This document shows positions 1 through 8,272 of a stretch of 64,000 nt of DNA, piece after piece; position 1 is the first letter of the stretch, and each line of letters opens with the position of its first letter. Source of the stretch: Aldehydirespirator sp965116865 (lineage in GTDB: Bacteria > Actinomycetota > Acidimicrobiia > Acidimicrobiales > Aldehydirespiratoraceae). Where the stretch lies: assembly GCA_965116865.1 (NCBI GenBank), contig OZ220727.1:2914001-2978000 (forward strand). Reading direction: 5' to 3'. A program made the position numbers and the translations under genes. The notes beneath the pieces are model-generated. The model made no database searches. It saw only the letters and a list, made by a program, of their open reading frames with translations, and was not told where the DNA came from.

Positions 1-1
1 C

Positions 2-403
2 CAGGGACGCGCCGAGGAGGTCGAGCCTGTCGAAGGCATGCCCGATGACTTCGACTACGACCCGGAGTCCGAGACCCTCACGGTAGGAACCGGTACATTC
101 GCCCCCGTCAGCCAGGAAGCCTGGGACTTCGAAGTCTCCGGCCTCAGAGTCCTGCGCTCCTGGCTCGGCTACCGAATGAAGACCCGCAAGGGCCGCAAGT
201 CCAGCCCCCTCGACGAAATCCGCCCCACCCGTTGGACCCAGTCCAGCGAACTCCTCCTCGTCCTATCCATCGTCGAGCACACCATCGAGGTCACCCCCAA
301 GGCCGCCGCCCTCCTAGCCCAGATCGTTGAAGGCCCGCTGATCCCAGCCGCCGACCTACCAACCCCCACTCCCGCCAACCGCAAGTCCCCGAAATCGCAC
401 TAG
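2..403 (+). CDS. C-terminal end of a probable type ISP restriction-modification / DNA methyltransferase protein (5' partial)
   Basis: The reading frame is already open at the window edge, so only the last ~133 residues are present. The visible part has a 'VSGLRVLRSWLGYR' segment, then an Arg/Lys-rich stretch, 'SPLDEIRPTRW' and a Leu-rich helix. That order resembles the C-terminal specificity region of LlaBIII-like type ISP enzymes, which carry nuclease, helicase, methylase and recognition in one chain. An internal ATG at 38 is probably not the true start. The following ParB-like and methylase genes make a defence context plausible. The family call rests on this short tail only. Confidence 0.5.
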   Translation, partial: QGRAEEVEPVEGMPDDFDYDPESETLTVGTGTFAPVSQEAWDFEVSGLRVLRSWLGYRMKTRKGRKSSPLDEIRPTRWTQSSELLLVLSIVEHTIEVTPKAAALLAQIVEGPLIPAADLPTPTPANRKSPKSH

Positions 404-443
404 CATCTGGCGTGCTTATGCTGGCTACCATCAGAACATAATA

Positions 444-1856
444 ATGAATAATCTAACTCCACAGATTAAACTGATTAACTATCGAAAGCTGCAACTTGAT
501 CTACAGAATCCTCGATTTGCGAGGCAAGATAATCAACTCAAAGCTCTAGCGGCACTCATCTCAGATGCACCTGATAAGCTCATTCGGCTTGCCAGGGATA
601 TCAAGGCATACGGACTTGATCCGATCAATCCTCTATTGGTTATCTCTGAGGAGAACGGTTACCACAGCGTACTGGAGGGGAACCGGCGACTCGCTGCCGT
701 GCGTCTATTGCACGGGCATGGCCTAGAGCACATCCCCGACAATCTCAAGTATCTGGTACCCGATATCTATGATCCGTCGGTCGTCACACCTGTCCAGTGC
801 GTAATCGTATCCACGCGTGAGGCAGCCCAGCACTGGCTTGAACTTCGACACACAGGAGAGAATCAAGGCGTTGGTGTGGTTCGGTGGTCGGCCGCACAAC
901 GCGAGCGTTTCAGGCCCACGCGTACACATGCTGCAAAGGGTTTAGATTTCTTGAGGTGGGCCCGCAGATTGGACCCATCTGATTCGGATCTCCAAGAAGC
1001 GTGTGATCTTATTGAGAGAACCAAGATCACTACGCTTGGTCGTATTGCGGGTGATCCAAATGTCCGAAAAGAGTTAGGACTACTCTATAGCTTAGGCGAT
1101 TTTGCAATTCTCAACTCACCAGATGCGGACGAGAAGTTTCGTCTCTTGACAATTGAAATCGCTGGCAAAGTAACTGTAAGTCAAGTCAAGAATGCAGACC
1201 AACGGATGGTGTATATCACTGACTTTCTGTATCGGATATCAGCCGATGATGGTGGTGATGAAGAATCGCCTAAGCAGGACGACGATCAAACCAGTAGCGG
1301 TACTGACAGCGATTCTGATGACGCGACGCAGAGTGATAGTGCGTCACAAGACTCGACCTCCAGTGGTACTAGTTCTAGAGGCTCCCGCAGCAAAGAAAAG
1401 ACCAAGTCAGAGACACCACGGGATACAATCTTCTCGGATATAGAGCTTTCAAGCTTTGATTCTCGATTGTTGAACATCGTAAGGGAAGTCAAGTCTCTGA
1501 AGGTTGAGACTTATCCCAACACGTTGGGCGTGCTGATACGCTGTCTCCTAGACATGTCTACGCAGGAGTTTCTGGAGAACCGCGGCGTCATTGCAAAGAA
1601 TACACCATTTGGACGGTTGCCCTCCTTCGCTGAGCGAATCAAGAAATCGCTTTCAGAATTGGATCCACAAGGAACTGATAGCTCTCTCTCAGCGATTCGA
1701 AGTGGCAGGTCGACAAAGCATCACATCTTCTCATCTTCAACACTACACCAGTACGTCCACAATAGGTTTTGGAACCCGACTCCCCAGGAGGTCCGTATTA
1801 TTGCTAGCAATATTGAGCCACTGTTCAAGCAAATGAACGAGGCGTTAGGGCCATGA
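444..1856 (+). CDS. ParB/sulfiredoxin-fold domain protein, defence-island type
   Basis: This 470-residue protein carries an N-terminal ParB/Srx-like module: residues 78-89 read EGNRRLAAVRLL, the nucleotide/phosphate-binding signature of the fold, preceded by a segment resembling the ParB N-terminal region (NPRF near residue 22). Residues ~268-322 are a Ser/Asp-rich disordered linker, followed by a helical C-terminal domain that I do not recognise. It is not a chromosomal ParB: no classical central HTH is obvious and it overlaps the next gene (ATGA, 4 bp), an adenine methylase. Base composition is clearly more AT-rich than neighbours, which suggests horizontal acquisition. A DNA-binding, nuclease or nucleotide-hydrolysing role is inferred only from the fold and context. 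Confidence 0.7.
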   Translation: MNNLTPQIKLINYRKLQLDLQNPRFARQDNQLKALAALISDAPDKLIRLARDIKAYGLDPINPLLVISEENGYHSVLEGNRRLAAVRLLHGHGLEHIPDNLKYLVPDIYDPSVVTPVQCVIVSTREAAQHWLELRHTGENQGVGVVRWSAAQRERFRPTRTHAAKGLDFLRWARRLDPSDSDLQEACDLIERTKITTLGRIAGDPNVRKELGLLYSLGDFAILNSPDADEKFRLLTIEIAGKVTVSQVKNADQRMVYITDFLYRISADDGGDEESPKQDDDQTSSGTDSDSDDATQSDSASQDSTSSGTSSRGSRSKEKTKSETPRDTIFSDIELSSFDSRLLNIVREVKSLKVETYPNTLGVLIRCLLDMSTQEFLENRGVIAKNTPFGRLPSFAERIKKSLSELDPQGTDSSLSAIRSGRSTKHHIFSSSTLHQYVHNRFWNPTPQEVRIIASNIEPLFKQMNEALGP

Positions 1857-2761
1857 CCTACTTGAGTCCACTCCGATATCCCGGTGGTAAGGCCAGGTTG
1901 CGCCATCTACTGGCGGAAGTGATCAGTATGAGCATGTCTCGGTGCGCGCTCTATGTCGAACCATTTGCAGGAGGCGCTGGGGCTGCACTCGGCCTTCTTG
2001 ATGCGGGCATCGTAGATGAGGTACTAATAAACGATGTTGATCCGGGTATTGCGGCTCTTTGGCGATCGATCTTCAATTGTCCTGATGGTTTCGTCGATCT
2101 TATCTGGGATACGGAAGTATCGCTAGACTCATGGCATGAACAGCGACAAATTGCTGACGATGACTCCGCCGGTGAACTTGAGCGTGGGTATGCTACGTTC
2201 TTCTTGAATCGCACAAATCGCTCGGGCATCTTGGGTGCACGTCCCATAGGAGGCCTAAACCAGACAGGTAAGTGGAAGCTAGATTGCCGGTTCAACAAGA
2301 AAGAACTGTCGGATCGGATTCTCTATCTCCGGAAGTTTCGTGATCGTGTGCATATTCTAGAGGAAGATGCGTTGGTCCTACTTGACATGACTATTTGTCG
2401 ATCACCGGCGACTTTCATATACGCAGATCCGCCCTACATATCGAAATCGTCCAACTTGTACTTAGATAATCTAACCTGGGACGACCACTTGAGATTGGCT
2501 ACGATTCTGAATTCGAAGAATACGGGGTGGGTTCTGACCTATGATGTCGATGAGCGTGTTACATTAGAGCTGTATCCGGATCGGAGGTCGGCCCGGATAC
2601 GGATTAGGCACTCAGCTCTAAGGACACATGTCGGTGAAGAGATCATCGTCTTTTCGGACTTCTGCGCTAAACCCAGTGTTGCTACACTCTCTGGCCGACA
2701 TCTCGTTTGGAACCAGAACTCGTATCAGTTGAGCGACGATAGTCAAACTGTTATAGCGTGA
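1853..2761 (+). CDS. D12-class (Dam-like) N6-adenine DNA methyltransferase
   Basis: The 302-residue protein shows the D12/Dam order: N-terminal PLRYPGGKARL, SAM-binding motif I VEPFAGGAGAA at residues 35-45, the family-typical 'FLNRTNRSG' near residue 118, and catalytic DPPY at ~192-195. It would methylate adenine N6 in a short target; the target cannot be read from sequence. It is translationally coupled to the ParB-like gene upstream (4-bp ATGA overlap), so the two probably work together. Its 3' end overlaps the convergent DUF3800 remnant by 11 bp. Composition is AT-rich like its partner. Confidence 0.88.
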   Translation: MTYLSPLRYPGGKARLRHLLAEVISMSMSRCALYVEPFAGGAGAALGLLDAGIVDEVLINDVDPGIAALWRSIFNCPDGFVDLIWDTEVSLDSWHEQRQIADDDSAGELERGYATFFLNRTNRSGILGARPIGGLNQTGKWKLDCRFNKKELSDRILYLRKFRDRVHILEEDALVLLDMTICRSPATFIYADPPYISKSSNLYLDNLTWDDHLRLATILNSKNTGWVLTYDVDERVTLELYPDRRSARIRIRHSALRTHVGEEIIVFSDFCAKPSVATLSGRHLVWNQNSYQLSDDSQTVIA

Positions 2762-3441
2762 TGCCGAAGAGTAGCTTTGGAGATCGTTTCCCGGGTTTGT
2801 CACTTACAACGGCCCCACCTCTCATACGCTCGTTAGCGTCTCGGTAGAGATACTGCCGAGATCGCAGGCGAAGACCGTAACGGGTTCGCACTGTTTCAAG
2901 ATCTGGATGGGCATGGACTCGGTGTCTACGACTCGCGCAGTAGGCACGGGCTGCCATTGGGAATAGCAATGCAGATACGACTATATCAGCCAGTTGTAGT
3001 CCAACATGGTTCTCGCTTCTGCCGAAGACAGATGCTTCAACCAGATGAGCCAGTTCATCACCGGTCGCCTTGTGCTTGATAGCGAAGATGGAATGAGCGA
3101 CCTGAGCGTCCTGATAATATAGTCGACCATCACAAAGAACGATTCTGGAACTTTGGTTCACTGCCAAGAAACGGTTGAAATGACGAGCGACATCTTGAAT
3201 CGCGAAGGTATACGTTTCTCGAGGCTTGAGTGCTTCGGTAGCGCCCTTGATCCAGACGCGTCCAACGAGCCTTATGTCATGTGTCTCGATCAACTGCATG
3301 ACCTCGTCCAAGAAGCGGATCGAGTGTCGACGCCGTCTGGGGCTTCCTGATCGTACGTTCGCTCGCAGTTCGGATCCCTTGACTTCCTTCAGGACCGAGT
3401 CGAGGTGGCGATGCGTCCTCGTCGAGGGGAAGAACTGTTGT
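2751..3441 (-). pseudogene. DUF3800 protein, 5' end lost at an ISL3 insertion
   Basis: The minus-strand frame encodes the DUF3800 middle and C-terminus: EVKGSELRANV, GRVWIKG, an 'AHSIFAIKHK' stretch, and the conserved SENHVGLQLADIVVSALLFP. The homologous frame stays open upstream of any good start until the inverted repeat of the ISL3 element at ~3443. The expected N-terminal 'DESG' segment, an acidic RNase H-like motif in this family, is absent. DUF3800 proteins are often found in defence islands. I read this as a gene truncated by the IS; a short protein starting at TTG 3311 is possible but would lack the N-terminal third. Confidence 0.65.
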
Positions 3442-3442
3442 T

Positions 3443-4796
3443 GAGCCTTCGCGGATTCGTGGGGAGCGGGGTGGTTGAGGGTCCCTGGGTAGGGGTCGGG
3501 GCCCTGCTGGGATCGGTGATGTGCATGTCAGCGATCCAGGAGGGCCTCGATGGCTTCGGATGTTGTGCGGGTGCGGCTGCATCTGCGCTAGGTCCGTGTG
3601 CTCGTGGTGGTGGTGGACACGCCGAGCGAGTTGGTTGTGGAGGTCGGGTCGGCTGTGAGGCGGCCGGGGTGCCCGGCGTGCGGGTTCTGTTGCGCTCGGG
3701 TGCATGACATCCGGCGTCGCGAGATCCGCGACCTGGAGGTGTCGGGACGTCACACGACGTTGGTGTGGATGCGGCGGCGGCTCTCGTGGGGCAACTGCGG
3801 CGAGCGTTTCTTGGAGGACCGCCCAGCCTTCGAGCGACGCCTGGCGCGGCGACTGGCGCGGCGGCTGGTGGCCGACGCCGAGGTGATGACGATCAGCGCG
3901 GCGGCGCGTCGTCATGGGCTCGGCTGGCATCTGGTGGTGGCGCTGGTGGAGTCTTGGTCGGATCTGGTGGCCGGGCACCGGCGCAGCCGCCGCTGGCGGG
4001 TGCTGTTGGTCGATGAGACCTCCATGCGCCGCCGGCACCGCTACGTGACCGTGATCGTCAACGGCGACACCGGCCGCGCCCTGGCCATGGTCGAGCACCG
4101 CAGCGTGGCTGCGCTCAGCGGGTTCTTCATCGCGCAGCGCCGGCGCTGGTGTCGAGGCGTCCAGGTCGTGGCCACGGACGCCTCCGGGGCTTGCAGGTCC
4201 GCCATCGACGCCCGCCTGGGCCATGCCCGCCACGTGCTGGAGCGGTTCCACGTCATCAGATGGTTCTCAGCGGGGCTCACCCAGGCGCGCCGCGGCATCC
4301 AGCGACGCCGGCCACCCGGTGCCAAGCCCGTCTTTGAGCCCGAGGTGTCCAGAGCCAGATTCGCTCTGCTGCGCCGCGCCGACACCCTCACCGACGCCGA
4401 CCGGGCCCGCCTCGAGGGCCTCTTCGACGCGCGCCCACGGCTCAGGTCGGGCTGGCAGGCCCTCCAAGAGCTCCACGGCCCCTACCTCGCAGACGACCAC
4501 CACAGCGCCCTCGAAACGCTCGGACGGTTCCGCGACCTCCACGAGACCGAAGAGCTGCCCGAGCTCCACGACATCGTCGACACCATCATCGCCCGCTCCG
4601 ACGAGATCCTCGCCCAACACCACACCGACCGAGCCCCCAACGGACGCATCAAGGGCACCAACAACCCGCTGCAAGTCCTGCGGCGCACCGCCCACGCCTT
4701 CACCAACCCCACCAACTTCGAAGCCCGAGGCCTGCTGACAACGCGACCAGCCCACCGGTGCCAGCAACCCCTCATCCCACGTTTACGCGAAGGGCC
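3443..4796 (+). mobile_element. ISL3-family insertion sequence
   Basis: Imperfect terminal inverted repeats lie at 3443-3471 and 4768-4796; about 22 of 29 positions match, sharing the core CCTTCGCG and a later CGTGGG. They bracket an ISL3-type transposase. I see no matching 8-bp target duplication: the left flank is within the DUF3800 gene and the right flank abuts an IS30 remnant. This suggests deletion or rearrangement after insertion. Confidence 0.7.
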
Positions 4797-5007
4797 AGTA
4801 GACCTCGGCTCTGGGCGCTTGCTCGGTGTCGGCTCAGCGGGCCGTCTCTCGGCCTTGGTCCCGGGTCGGGGTCTTGGCCGGGTGCGCCGGTTGGCGGGCG
4901 GGAGCGGCGATGGCCGCGGCCGCGGTGCTGGCGGCGTCGTAGCTGTCGGGCAGCGCGACGGCAAGGGTGTGGCGGCTGGCGCGCTCGGTCAGCGTCGCGA
5001 CCGCTGA
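3598..5007 (+). CDS. ISL3-family transposase, probably inactive
   Basis: The protein starts at GTG and has the family zinc-binding N-terminus (CPACGFCCA), a DDE-like core with 'LLVDETSM' and 'VVATDASG' acidic positions, and the C-terminal signature normally written 'GRIEGTNN'. Here that signature reads GRIKGTNN at about residue 352 (codon AAG), so the conserved acidic residue is replaced by Lys. The frame has also lost its stop and runs through the right inverted repeat for ~70 extra residues into IS30-derived DNA. Both features suggest an inactive copy. Confidence 0.8.
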   Translation: MLVVVVDTPSELVVEVGSAVRRPGCPACGFCCARVHDIRRREIRDLEVSGRHTTLVWMRRRLSWGNCGERFLEDRPAFERRLARRLARRLVADAEVMTISAAARRHGLGWHLVVALVESWSDLVAGHRRSRRWRVLLVDETSMRRRHRYVTVIVNGDTGRALAMVEHRSVAALSGFFIAQRRRWCRGVQVVATDASGACRSAIDARLGHARHVLERFHVIRWFSAGLTQARRGIQRRRPPGAKPVFEPEVSRARFALLRRADTLTDADRARLEGLFDARPRLRSGWQALQELHGPYLADDHHSALETLGRFRDLHETEELPELHDIVDTIIARSDEILAQHHTDRAPNGRIKGTNNPLQVLRRTAHAFTNPTNFEARGLLTTRPAHRCQQPLIPRLREGPVDLGSGRLLGVGSAGRLSALVPGRGLGRVRRLAGGSGDGRGRGAGGVVAVGQRDGKGVAAGALGQRRDR

Positions 5008-5553
5008 GCGGTTGGCCTCGCCGATGATCAGATCGCCCTTCCAGTGGCGGGCTTCGCGGCGGTCCTCGACGGCCGCGGCGCGGGCCGCTACGGGCTTGTA
5101 ATCGCTCAGCGGGCTGGGCTTTCGCGTCGCGCGGCTGCGGGGCTTGCGTCTTCGCCAGCGGCGCGGCGGAAGCCTCCGGGACCCCTCGGGCAGCCCGCGT
5201 CGGCCGGTGTGGTCATAGCAGGCCGCGTAGACCGTCTCCGCGCTGATCCGGCGCCCCTGGGCGCGCAGGTCCGCGCAGATCGCGTGCGGGGACCAGCGCA
5301 TAGCCAGACGCTCGCTCACCGCGGCGGCCAGGCCGGCGTCGGCCGCGAGCGCAGGCGTCTTGGGGCGCGCCGCCCGGGCCTCAGCGGCCGTCTGTGCCGC
5401 CTCGGCGTCGTAGACGCCGCCGCCGCGTTCGAGTTCTCGGTACACCGTCGAGCGGTGCCTGCCAAGACGTCTCGCTGTGTCGTCGACACTCGCGCCCGCG
5501 GCGCGCATCGCCTCGATCCGGGCGCGCTCGTCGGAGCTGGGCCGCTGTGCCAT
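4834..5553 (-). pseudogene. IS30-family transposase, 3' truncated
   Basis: The N-terminal half is clear: the IS30 helix-turn-helix (SSDERARIEAMRAAGAS, then RRLGRHRSTVYREL) and the catalytic region beginning GDLIIGEANRSAVATL. A second acidic segment, 'RDQGRE', follows and the frame stops two codons later. The final catalytic Glu region (normally another ~80 residues) is missing, replaced by the right end of the ISL3 element at 4796. The start chosen is ATG 5553; an upstream extension to 5622 has no support. Confidence 0.8.
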
Positions 5554-5622
5554 ACTATGGACTTCCATCGGTTCGGATGTTGACTGGACAACCGGCCACC
5601 ATGGCCGATCTGTCGCATCCAC

Positions 5623-5936
5623 CGGTGGAGGGCGCCCTGGCTGCTTGCCACAGTTGCTGCCTGGTTCTGGAAACGGCTTGCGAGGAGTTCAACCGGTTCC
5701 TTGATCATGCACTCGTTGTCGGTACTCATGACGACCCAACGGTGGGGTTCTTCTAGCTCGTCGGTCGCTGAGGAGCTTTGCGATTCAAGTTCGGCGGCGC
5801 GGACGTTCCGGGATTGCCTGATTCGCGTTCCGAGATCCGGCAAATCGCGTTCCAAGCAAACCCTCGCTCAATCCGTTGACCTCTGGTTATGTGATTTCGC
5901 GCCAGCCCCCTCTGGGAGCGGGAACGTAACGGTGCT
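5623..5936. other. Spacer between IS30 remnant and AbiE promoter; no supported gene
   Basis: Short frames exist on both strands but none shows a recognisable motif, a good ribosome site or conserved-looking composition. It is probably the IS30 left flank and decayed sequence. Confidence 0.4.
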
Positions 5937-6046
5937 CGTTTGCCGCTTGTCTCAATCGTGAGCTACAATGAAGTAACGCTTTCTCGCGTTTCGTTTGCCG
6001 CTTGTCTCAATCATGTGCTACAATGAAGTAATGCTTTCTTAGGGAT
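5937..6046 (+). promoter_or_regulatory. Tandemly duplicated promoter of the AbiE operon
   Basis: A 45-50 bp segment occurs twice with a 55-bp period (starting at 5937 and 5992). Each copy has a -35-like TTGCCG, an 18-bp spacer and TACAAT (-10 at 5964-5969 and 6019-6024). The downstream copy also has TGC directly before the -10, an extended -10. An AGGGA ribosome site at 6041-6045 precedes the AbiEi ATG at 6053. Either copy could drive the toxin-antitoxin pair, and the duplicated region may be the autoregulatory operator typical of AbiEi. Confidence 0.6.
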
Positions 6047-6052
6047 AGAACG

Positions 6053-6703
6053 ATGTACGGAGACGTCCGCAGATGGGCACAGCAGCTGCCAGTTGGCGAG
6101 CTGTTCGACCTCGACGACGTGCAAGGAGCCTTTCCCGACAAGTCACGAGACGCTCTCAAGATGGCCTTGGGCAGGCTCTGCCGCGGCGACGACCCGCTTG
6201 TTGCGCGCGCCTGCCGAGGGGTCTACAGCCGTCGCCGGGTCGGGGCCCGTTACCCGACGCGGCTGCCAACAGCGGCGCTTAGCGCGTTGCCGTGGCGGGT
6301 CGCAGGACCAGGCGCCGGCATCACCGGGCCCGCCGTCATCAACCAGATCGGCTGGAGCACCCAGGTGTCGCCGCGTCCCTGGGTGGCCGTGGTGGGGCGG
6401 CCACCACGATGCCCAGAAAGCGGCGCAGAGTTCGTTGGGCGCTCCAACACCAAACGACTGGGCCTGCGGCAATGGGAGGTGTCGCTGCTTGAAGCTGTCC
6501 GATGCTTCGACGACTGGGCCGAGATGCCTTGGGATGAGGCACTGGAGAAGTTCAGCCGCAACAGCCAGCGCGGCTACTACGGCGACGAGGTGCGCAGCGA
6601 CCTGCTGCTCGAGGCAGCCGAGGCCGAACGCGGACTGGGCCCGGATTTCCTTCCGAGATGCCGCGCTCTCGCCGCGGCCGCCGACGCGGCCGCGGTCCGC
6701 TGA
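6053..6703 (+). CDS. AbiEi-type antitoxin / transcriptional regulator
   Basis: This 216-residue protein begins with a winged-helix-like N-terminus (VGELFDLDDVQ then ALKMALGRLCRGDDPLVARACRGVYSR), as in AbiEi/DUF6088 antitoxins where the wHTH binds its own promoter. The C-terminal half contains the usual 'ITGPAVINQIGWSTQV' and 'NTKRLGLRQWEVSLLEAVR' segments. The AbiEii-type gene follows directly. AbiEi normally represses the operon and neutralises the nucleotidyltransferase toxin in a type IV system. Confidence 0.75.
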   Translation: MYGDVRRWAQQLPVGELFDLDDVQGAFPDKSRDALKMALGRLCRGDDPLVARACRGVYSRRRVGARYPTRLPTAALSALPWRVAGPGAGITGPAVINQIGWSTQVSPRPWVAVVGRPPRCPESGAEFVGRSNTKRLGLRQWEVSLLEAVRCFDDWAEMPWDEALEKFSRNSQRGYYGDEVRSDLLLEAAEAERGLGPDFLPRCRALAAAADAAAVR

Positions 6704-6755
6704 TGCGCCGCAACTGCGCCGACAAGGTGCCAATCCGCGCGGGTCGCGTGCTTGC

Positions 6756-7949
6756 ATGCTCCCGGCGCAAGCCGGGTCCAGGTTCTGCCACAAACACTCG
6801 ACGGCGACCCAAACACCCACACCGGTGCCGTCGGTGCGCCTCAACGAGCCCCAGCCGCGCGCCGCGACGGCAGGCGGCGCTGAGACCGGGCCAGAAGTTG
6901 TGAACCCCGCCGAGGCCGCCCCCAGCCGCGGCGAGCCCGCAGCCGGATGCGTGCAAGACATCGCCTTGCTCGTCGCAAGCGGCGAAGTCTGGGACGCGAT
7001 TCTTGCTGCGTTGGCTGACAAGTTCGACCTGTCGCAGAACATCGAACAGATGGTCCACAAAGACCTCTACGTGACCGAGGCGATCCGCCATGCGGTAGTG
7101 CCGTCTGTGGCGTGCCCCGAAGCCCTGGTGCTATTCAAGGGCGGGACGTCTTTGGCGAAGGCGTACCCGGTCCTGCATCGCTTCTCTGAGTACGTGGATG
7201 TGAACGTCGTGCCCCCGCCCGATCAGCGGTTCGGTGACAGCCGACGCAAGAAAGTCCGCCGAGAACTGCACACGAGACTCGAGGCGGGGATCCCGGTGGA
7301 GATGGACCACAACCGGCCGGGCACCAACCTCGCCACCACAACGATCCACTACCCGCCCATATCGACACGCCCCGACGCCGGGCCCGGTGGGGTGGTCTTT
7401 GGCGAAGTGCTGGTCGAAATGAACATCCGCGGCCAGCCGCCGGGCACACACAGCAGCCGGACAGTCGCCTCCTTGGCTGGCGAAGCCGCCGCCGGCCTTG
7501 ACCCGGCGCTGCTGGAGGAGCACCCGCTGCTGCAGCCATTCGAAGTCCTCACAGCGGACCCGCTCATCGCAGTTGTGGACAAGTTCGACGCTCTGCATTG
7601 GCGCAGCATCTCCGAGGACCCCAGCCAGGTAGGTGATCGGGCCCGTGACATCTACGACCTGGCCTGCCTGTTGCGTCACGAGACGGTGAGACCCCGCCTC
7701 AACAGTCAACTGGTAGCGGAGTCGCACGCGTTCATCGTGGACTCTCTGCCTCCAGGGCTCCTCGCTCGGGCGACCCAACGCCCTGCCGACGGGTTCGCGG
7801 CGTCACCGGCCTTCGAGCCAGGGCACCCCGCCTGTCGAGCGCTGCGGGACGCGTATCCCAGGCTCCGGCATCTTGTCTACTCCGATGAGAACTGGATCGA
7901 GTTCGACGACGCCCTTGCCGTCATCCACGACAGCAGCGCCCTGATCTGA
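6756..7949 (+). CDS. AbiEii-type nucleotidyltransferase toxin with altered catalytic motif
   Basis: The protein has the AbiEii/MenA-like nucleotidyltransferase layout: LFKGGTSLAKAY near residue 126, then RFSEYVDVNV near 142, the Lys-containing 'VVDKFDALHWR', and RARDIYDLACLL toward the C-terminus. Family members normally read 'RFSEDIDL', giving the DxD metal ligands; here the first Asp is Tyr, which may abolish or change activity. The start is uncertain. The frame is open further upstream over the AbiEi gene; ATG 6756 keeps a Cys/His-rich stretch (GSRFCHKH), while GTG 6900 begins just before the conserved domain. The gene lies downstream of its probable antitoxin. Confidence 0.7.
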   Translation: MLPAQAGSRFCHKHSTATQTPTPVPSVRLNEPQPRAATAGGAETGPEVVNPAEAAPSRGEPAAGCVQDIALLVASGEVWDAILAALADKFDLSQNIEQMVHKDLYVTEAIRHAVVPSVACPEALVLFKGGTSLAKAYPVLHRFSEYVDVNVVPPPDQRFGDSRRKKVRRELHTRLEAGIPVEMDHNRPGTNLATTTIHYPPISTRPDAGPGGVVFGEVLVEMNIRGQPPGTHSSRTVASLAGEAAAGLDPALLEEHPLLQPFEVLTADPLIAVVDKFDALHWRSISEDPSQVGDRARDIYDLACLLRHETVRPRLNSQLVAESHAFIVDSLPPGLLARATQRPADGFAASPAFEPGHPACRALRDAYPRLRHLVYSDENWIEFDDALAVIHDSSALI

Positions 7950-8272
7950 TACGCGCCAAGCGCCCGCAAGCACCCACGGGACAGCAAGCACACACCCGAT
8001 CCCACATGGGTGATGCTGAGCGTATGGATGAGCAACTCGCAGCGCTCGCTGTAGTTGCCGCAGCGACCGGCCTGCAACACAGCCTTTCGCGTGCCGGACC
8101 CGATCTGTAGCGAACAAGACCATCCGCGAGCCGCTAGAGCAATCGCAGCCCGGGTCGCATTGCAGAGGGCGAAGGACCTGACCCGCTTGGTGCGACCATC
8201 ACGAAGCCACAAGTGCGAATCATGCCGCTGACCTAAGGTTTCGCGCTCCGAAGCCTGAGAGGCGTTCCAGAA
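7950..8272. other. Gap downstream of AbiEii; no supported gene
   Basis: Only short overlapping frames without recognisable motifs are present. I see no convincing hairpin terminator or repeat. Confidence 0.4.

Noticed and set aside
444..1856. Chromosome-partitioning ParB near an origin
   Set aside because: No ParA, parS-like sites, dnaA or DnaA boxes are visible, and the gene is coupled to a methylase in an AT-rich defence context.
5316..5855. 179-codon minus-strand frame upstream of the IS30 remnant as missing DUF3800 N-terminus
   Set aside because: No DESG-like motif is present, and most of the frame lies in antisense of the IS30 transposase HTH in another phase.
6703..6903. Separate 66-codon basic gene between AbiEi and AbiEii
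   Set aside because: It starts in a TGATG overlap, but its Arg/Pro composition is that of a shadow frame of the AbiEii 5' region and no family is recognisable.
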